This document shows positions 38,300 through 41,888 of a stretch of DNA of 41,888 nt, piece after piece (the stretch's first letter is position 1; each line of letters opens with the position of its first letter). A model generated the notes under the pieces. It was not told the DNA's origin, did not search any database, and was given only the letters and a program-made list of their open reading frames with translations. Origin of the DNA: JBKPHS01 sp046729975. GTDB taxonomy: Bacteria > Actinomycetota > Thermoleophilia > Solirubrobacterales > Thermoleophilaceae. The stretch is from positions 1 to 41,888 of the forward strand of contig JBKPHS010000148.1 in the NCBI GenBank assembly GCA_046729975.1, given 5' to 3'. The translations under genes and the position numbers were made by a program.

Positions 38300-39606
38300 C
38301 CGAGCACCTTCGGCGCGAGCTCCGCGTAGAAACGCGCCGCGAAGCCGAGGTCTGAGACCGGGATGCGCTCGTCGGCGCCATGAACCAGCGGCGACGCCTC
38401 GAACATGTCCATGGCACGCTGTGGGAAGAAGCCGTAGGCCACGCACTCCGGGAAGGCGTCGCGGAACCAGCGCGAGTCGGTGAAGCCGGGCAGGGCGGTC
38501 GGCACCACGGCGGCCTCGGGGTCCTCGCCCGCGATGAAGTCCCGGATGTGCCCCATCAGCTCGGTCTCGATCGGCGAGCGGTTGCCCACGACGTGCTCGT
38601 CGAAGCGCAGCTCGTAGCCGTCGCTCCCGAGCCGCTCCTCGATCCGTGCCCGCGCGTGCTCCTCGCCGAGGTCGGGCGGGACGCGGCAGTCGACCTTCAG
38701 CTCGGCGTGACCCGGGATCACGTTGACCTTGCTCGAGGCGTGAACGACCGTGGGCGTGAATGTCACTCCCAGCAGTGGCTCGATCAAGACCGCCAGGCGG
38801 GGGTCGCGCTCCTCGACCTGGGCGAGCGCGGCAGCGAGGTCGCCGTTGCCGCCGACCCCGAGGGCGCGGAGCAGCGCCACCGGCTCCGGCGAGGCCTCGA
38901 CGCTCGGATGGCCGTCGGAGAAGGCCTCGATGATCGGGGCGAGCTTCAGCAGCGCGTTGTCGCCGATGCGCGGGATCGACGCGTGGCCGGCGCGCCCCTC
39001 CGTCGAGACCGTGAAGCGGAAGACGCCCTTCTCGGCTACGCAGACCCCGTAGTAGCGGCGGCCGTCGAACTCGAACACCTCGCCGGCTCCCTCGTTCACG
39101 ACCATGTCGCAGCGCACCTTGTCCGGGTGCTGCTCGCACAGCCAGTTGGCGCCGAGCAGGCCGCCGGCCTCCTCGTCGGCTGTGAAGACCAGCTTCAGCT
39201 CGCCCGCAGCGGGTCGCCAGCCCTCACCCGCGAGCGCCACAGCGGCCGCCGCCTCGGCTGCCACCTGGCTCTTCATGTCGAGCGCGCCGCGGCCCCAAAC
39301 GCAGCCGTCGCGCAGCTCGCCGGACCAGGGCCCGACGCTCCAATCGCCCGGATCCGCAAGCACGGTGTCCACGTGGCCCAGGTAGCAGAGGCTCGGTCCG
39401 TCCGAGGCGCCGCGCAGGCGCGCAACGAGGTTCGGCCGCTCGGGGACCGCCGCGAGCAGCTCCACCTCGAACCCGGCGCCCTCGAGGAGCTCCTTCAGCA
39501 GCTCCTGCGCCGCTCGCTCGTTGCCGGGAGGGTTCACCGTGTCGATTCGGATCAGCCGCTGGAGCAGATCGGTCGTTCGGGCCTCGAGATCCGCGGCATC
39601 GACCAT
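38296..39606 (-). CDS. M20/M25/M40-family metallopeptidase (ArgE/DapE/CPG2-like)
   Basis: A 436-residue binuclear zinc hydrolase. Metal ligands are visible in YLGHVDTVL (His, Asp), WGRGALDMKSQ (bridging Asp), FTADEEAGG (catalytic Glu plus ligand Glu) and near the C-terminus FEASPLVHGADERIP (His), with GHASIPR for the lid-domain His. Such enzymes deacylate amino acids or dipeptides (acetylornithine deacetylase, succinyl-diaminopimelate desuccinylase, aminoacylase and carboxypeptidase G2 types); the sequence does not tell which. The ATG at 39606 follows TATACT by seven bases (leaderless layout). It leads the three-gene operon that continues with DUF1385 and the acyl-CoA dehydrogenase. Confidence 0.85.
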   Translation of the reverse strand: MVDAADLEARTTDLLQRLIRIDTVNPPGNERAAQELLKELLEGAGFEVELLAAVPERPNLVARLRGASDGPSLCYLGHVDTVLADPGDWSVGPWSGELRDGCVWGRGALDMKSQVAAEAAAAVALAGEGWRPAAGELKLVFTADEEAGGLLGANWLCEQHPDKVRCDMVVNEGAGEVFEFDGRRYYGVCVAEKGVFRFTVSTEGRAGHASIPRIGDNALLKLAPIIEAFSDGHPSVEASPEPVALLRALGVGGNGDLAAALAQVEERDPRLAVLIEPLLGVTFTPTVVHASSKVNVIPGHAELKVDCRVPPDLGEEHARARIEERLGSDGYELRFDEHVVGNRSPIETELMGHIRDFIAGEDPEAAVVPTALPGFTDSRWFRDAFPECVAYGFFPQRAMDMFEASPLVHGADERIPVSDLGFAARFYAELAPKVLG

Positions 39607-39613
39607 GCGAGCG

Positions 39614-39619
39614 AGTATA
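39614..39619 (-). promoter_or_regulatory. leaderless -10 TATACT, M20 peptidase operon
   Basis: A near-consensus TATACT seven bases before the ATG at 39606. Confidence 0.6.
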
Positions 39620-39669
39620 TGGTCGGCCTGCAGTCGGTCGGCCGCCTCGGCCGCTGCCACAATCGAGCC

Positions 39670-40995
39670 GTGGAGCAGCTCTTCGAGACCGGCGACGCCC
39701 CGCGCGCCCGAACATCCGTCCCGCCCGAGGACCAGCCGCTCGCCGTTCGCATGCGCCCGGTCACGCTCGCCGGATTCGTCGGTCAGGAGCACCTGCTGGG
39801 CGAGGGATCCGCGCTGCGCACGGCCATCGAGGAGGGGCGACCGCAGTCGATGATCCTCTACGGGCCTCCAGGGAGCGGCAAGACAACGCTCGCGCGGCTG
39901 CTCGCCACGAGCTCTCGCGCGGGCTTCGAGGAGGCCTCGGCCGTGAACGCCGGCCGCCAGGAGGTCCGCGACGTGATCGAGCGCGCCGATCACCGCCGCC
40001 GCACGAGCGGCGAGGGGACGATCTTCTTCCTCGACGAGATCCACCGCTTCAACAAGGCCCAGCAGGACGCGCTGCTCCCGGCCGTGGAGGAGGGCCTCAT
40101 CGTGCTGGTGGGCGCGACGACGGAGAACCCGTACTTCGAGGTCAACTCCGCTCTGCTCTCGCGCTGCCGGGTCTACGAGCTCCGCGCGCTCGAGCAGTCC
40201 CACGTGCTCGCTCTGCTGCGGCGCTCGCTGGGCGACGAGCGGGGCATCCTCTCGCCGCCGCCCGTCGAGGAGGAGGCGCTCGAGTTCCTGGCCGCCCGCT
40301 CGGGCGGCGACGCCCGCACCGCCCTCGCGGCGCTCGAGCTCGCGTGCGAGACCGCGGGCGGCGACACGGTCACGCTGCGTCACGCCGAGGACGCGCTCCA
40401 GCGCAAGGCAGTGCTCTACGACAAGGGCGGCGACCGCCACTACGACACGATCTCGGCCTGGATCAAGGCCACCCGCGGGTCCGACCCCGACGCGTCGGTG
40501 CTCTACCTGGTCGAGATGCTCGAGGGCGGTGAAGACCCGCGCTTCATCGCGCGCCGGATGATCGTGCTGGCGAGCGAGGACGTCGGCAACGCAGACCCGC
40601 GGGCCCTCGAGGTCGCGGTGGCCGCCGCGCACGCGGTCGAGCACGTCGGCCTCCCCGAATGCGCGTTCAACCTGGTGCAGGCCGCGATCTACCTGTCGCT
40701 TGCGCCCAAGTCGGACGCGGCCAAGCGAGCGCTCGGCGCCGCGACGCGCTGGGTCTCCGAGCACGGCGCGCCCGAGCCGCCCCCCTACCTCAAGAGCGCC
40801 GCCTATCCCGGCGCGAAGGCCCTCGGGCGCGGTGAGGGATACGACTATCCGCACGCCCGCTCCGAGGGAGTTTCGCCGCAGGAGCTGATGCCGGACGACG
40901 CCGTCGGCGAGCGCTTCGTGGAGCTCACGGAGCACGGCGAGGAGGCCGGCCTGCGCGAGCGCCTCGACGAGATCCGGCGCCTGCGTGGGCGATGA
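39670..40995 (+). CDS. rarA: replication-associated recombination protein A (MgsA/RarA)
   Basis: A 441-residue clamp-loader-like AAA+ ATPase. Start GTG 39670 gives EQLFETGDAPRARTSVPPED, then RMRPVTLAGFVGQEHLLGEG, the N-terminal RarA motif. Walker A YGPPGSGKTTLARLL and Walker B IFFLDEIHRFNKAQQDALL follow, then ENPYFEVNSALLSRC (sensor 1 and arginine finger). The C-terminus (MIVLASEDVGNADPRALEV and YPGAKALGRGEGYDYPHAR) is typical. RarA acts at stalled replication forks. The long upstream frame is a shadow of the M20 peptidase. It diverges from the M20 gene across 63 bp; the YqgE gene follows immediately. Confidence 0.95.
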   Translation: MEQLFETGDAPRARTSVPPEDQPLAVRMRPVTLAGFVGQEHLLGEGSALRTAIEEGRPQSMILYGPPGSGKTTLARLLATSSRAGFEEASAVNAGRQEVRDVIERADHRRRTSGEGTIFFLDEIHRFNKAQQDALLPAVEEGLIVLVGATTENPYFEVNSALLSRCRVYELRALEQSHVLALLRRSLGDERGILSPPPVEEEALEFLAARSGGDARTALAALELACETAGGDTVTLRHAEDALQRKAVLYDKGGDRHYDTISAWIKATRGSDPDASVLYLVEMLEGGEDPRFIARRMIVLASEDVGNADPRALEVAVAAAHAVEHVGLPECAFNLVQAAIYLSLAPKSDAAKRALGAATRWVSEHGAPEPPPYLKSAAYPGAKALGRGEGYDYPHARSEGVSPQELMPDDAVGERFVELTEHGEEAGLRERLDEIRRLRGR

Positions 40996-40996
40996 C

Positions 40997-41527
40997 ATGC
41001 CCGACTCCCTGCGCGCGCAGCTGCTGATCGCGTCGCCGGCGCTGACCGACTGGTTCCGCCGCACGGTCGTGCTCGTGGTGGAGCACCGGGAGGCCGAGGG
41101 CGCGATGGGCGTAGTGCTCAACAGGCCGTCCGAGACGACCGTGGCCGAGGCCGTGCCGGACCTCGCCGACACGGCGGGCTCCGACGAGCCGGTCTTCATC
41201 GGTGGGCCGGTGGCGACCGAGGCGGTCGTCGCGCTGGCAGACTTCGAGGATCCCGCGGACGCCGGCACCCCGGTCCTCGGCAGCGTCGGCACGCTCGATC
41301 CCGAGCGGTCCGATGCTCCGGTGCGGCGGATGCGCGTGTACGCCGGCTATGCGGGTTGGGCGCCGGGACAGCTCGAGGGCGAGATCGAGGAGGACGCCTG
41401 GATCCTGGAGCCCGCCTCGGCGGAGGACCCGTTCGAGGAGGGCGACCTCTGGGCGCTCGCGCTCGCGCGTAAGGGCGGCGATTACGCCGTGCTCGCGACG
41501 ATGCCCCCCGACGCTTCGCTCAACTGA
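40997..41527 (+). CDS. YqgE/AlgH family protein
   Basis: A 176-residue soluble protein of the DUF179/YqgE-AlgH family. SLRAQLLIASPALTDWFRRT, VVLVVEHREAEGAMGVVLNR and EPVFIGGPV are the family segments; the C-terminus VYAGYAGWAPGQLEGEIEE is also typical. Function is unknown; E. coli YqgE is a protein of known structure without assigned activity. The ATG at 40997 lies one base after the RarA stop; GTG at 40985 (four codons earlier, overlapping RarA by 11 bases) is an alternative. It is cotranscribed with rarA. Confidence 0.9.
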   Translation: MPDSLRAQLLIASPALTDWFRRTVVLVVEHREAEGAMGVVLNRPSETTVAEAVPDLADTAGSDEPVFIGGPVATEAVVALADFEDPADAGTPVLGSVGTLDPERSDAPVRRMRVYAGYAGWAPGQLEGEIEEDAWILEPASAEDPFEEGDLWALALARKGGDYAVLATMPPDASLN

Positions 41528-41559
41528 GGGAGCGTCGCCAGCGCCGGGTTTCGGGCCTT

Positions 41560-41598
41560 GTCCTGCCTAGGGCACCTATAGCGGGCACAGGGCAGGAC
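41560..41598 (+). terminator. inverted repeat GTCCTGCC/GGCAGGAC after the YqgE gene
   Basis: A perfect 8-bp stem (41560-41567 and 41591-41598) with a 23-base loop, 33 bases after the YqgE stop. It may be a terminator or part of the leader of the next gene. Confidence 0.4.
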
Positions 41599-41616
41599 GG
41601 CGCACGCTGTTGAGTT

Positions 41617-41628
41617 CCTGCTAGCAGG
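41617..41628. promoter_or_regulatory. 12-bp perfect palindrome CCTGCTAGCAGG
   Basis: A perfect palindrome 82-93 bases upstream of the GNAT start. Candidate operator in the relatively A/T-rich leader of this gene. Confidence 0.4.
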
Positions 41629-41709
41629 ATTTCTAGCGATTTGCAGCAGAAATTGCGCGAAACTTAGCGTCATTGGCCTCAACCCGGGGGGACCTGCCAC
41701 CCTGGGTGC

Positions 41710-41888
41710 ATGGCCCAGAAGCGATCGCTCACGAATCCCGGCGCCATGCTCGCCGCCGTGCATGAGCTCGGCGACGGTCTGCAGGTGCGCCTGCGGCTAG
41801 TGCGGCCCACCGACGCGCCGCGCGTACGAGCCTTTCTCGAGCAGCTGTCACCGCAGAGCCGCCATCGCCGCTTCCTGGCGTCGATGCC
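41710..41888 (+). CDS. GNAT-family acetyltransferase, N-terminal part, 3' end outside window
   Basis: The frame from ATG 41710 is open to the end of the window (about 59 residues). It begins MAQKRSLTNPGAMLAAVHEL, then LRLVRPTDAPRVRAFLEQLS and SRHRRFLASM, which matches the start of a GNAT N-acetyltransferase (beta 1, alpha 1, with the RFL motif after SPQSR typical of single-domain and Acs-linked acetyltransferases). ATG 41746 is an alternative start. There is no ribosome-binding site. It is preceded by a 182-base leader with several inverted repeats, unlike the other genes here. The acceptor cannot be told from this part. Confidence 0.7.
   Translation, partial: MAQKRSLTNPGAMLAAVHELGDGLQVRLRLVRPTDAPRVRAFLEQLSPQSRHRRFLASM

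Noticed and set aside
1..41888. tRNA, rRNA, riboswitch, insertion sequence, defence system
   Set aside because: I looked for these in the gaps and among the proteins and found none that could be supported.

Overview
The window is about 42 kb of very G+C-rich, densely coding chromosome. Its codon use, gene repertoire (luciferase-like flavin oxidoreductase, PolX, SpoIID/LytB protein, MpsC/DUF2294, MarR and MerR regulators, RsbV/RsbW-type pair) and frequent GTG/TTG starts suggest a high-GC actinobacterium, perhaps of the Thermoleophilia/Solirubrobacterales type; that placement is inference. I see no rRNA, tRNA, CRISPR array, insertion sequence, prophage, toxin-antitoxin or restriction system. 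No stretch above 300 bases lacks a gene; the longest gaps are 5190-5446 and 41528-41709.

Layout. 1-5.2 kb: end of an MMPL transporter, an LLM oxidoreductase overlapping a TreS-like GH13 enzyme, two tandem DUF1990-like genes and a small membrane protein. 5.4-9.2 kb: a stress/envelope cluster (amphipathic anchored protein, holin-family protein, DUF3618 protein), a VOC protein, DUF6220, an SDR and a GlsB/YeaQ protein. 9.2-14.6 kb: a Usp-like protein with two half-length TSUP transporters, trehalose-phosphatase, PolX, a polyprenol-phosphate mannosyltransferase-like GT2 and thioredoxin. 14.6-22.9 kb: IleRS, MarR, a MerR regulator with a degenerate B12 fold, a zinc-ribbon protein, a lipoprotein, fumarase and a membrane protein. 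23-31.8 kb: MpsC, anti-sigma and antagonist proteins, an aldehyde dehydrogenase/TPP-enzyme operon, SpoIID and an ABC exporter. 31.8-41.9 kb: YchF, methylmalonyl-CoA epimerase, a short FtsH, nicotinate phosphoribosyltransferase, an M20 peptidase/DUF1385/acyl-CoA dehydrogenase operon, RarA, YqgE and the start of a GNAT gene.

Most of the window is housekeeping and I do not see a self-evident new multi-gene system. The strongest observations are: (1) a repeated leaderless-promoter layout, a TANNNT hexamer 6-9 bases before the start codon at a dozen genes, including two tiny divergent spacers (22 and 20 bp) where one heptamer supplies the -10 element for both strands; (2) a TPP enzyme overlapping a succinate-semialdehyde-type dehydrogenase, resembling the cyanobacterial 2-oxoglutarate decarboxylase bypass of the TCA cycle; (3) a tandem 32-bp hairpin repeat before the nicotinate phosphoribosyltransferase gene; (4) a MerR/CarH-like regulator that has lost its cobalamin ligand; (5) an FtsH with a single membrane segment and no extracytoplasmic domain; (6) a split TSUP transporter.
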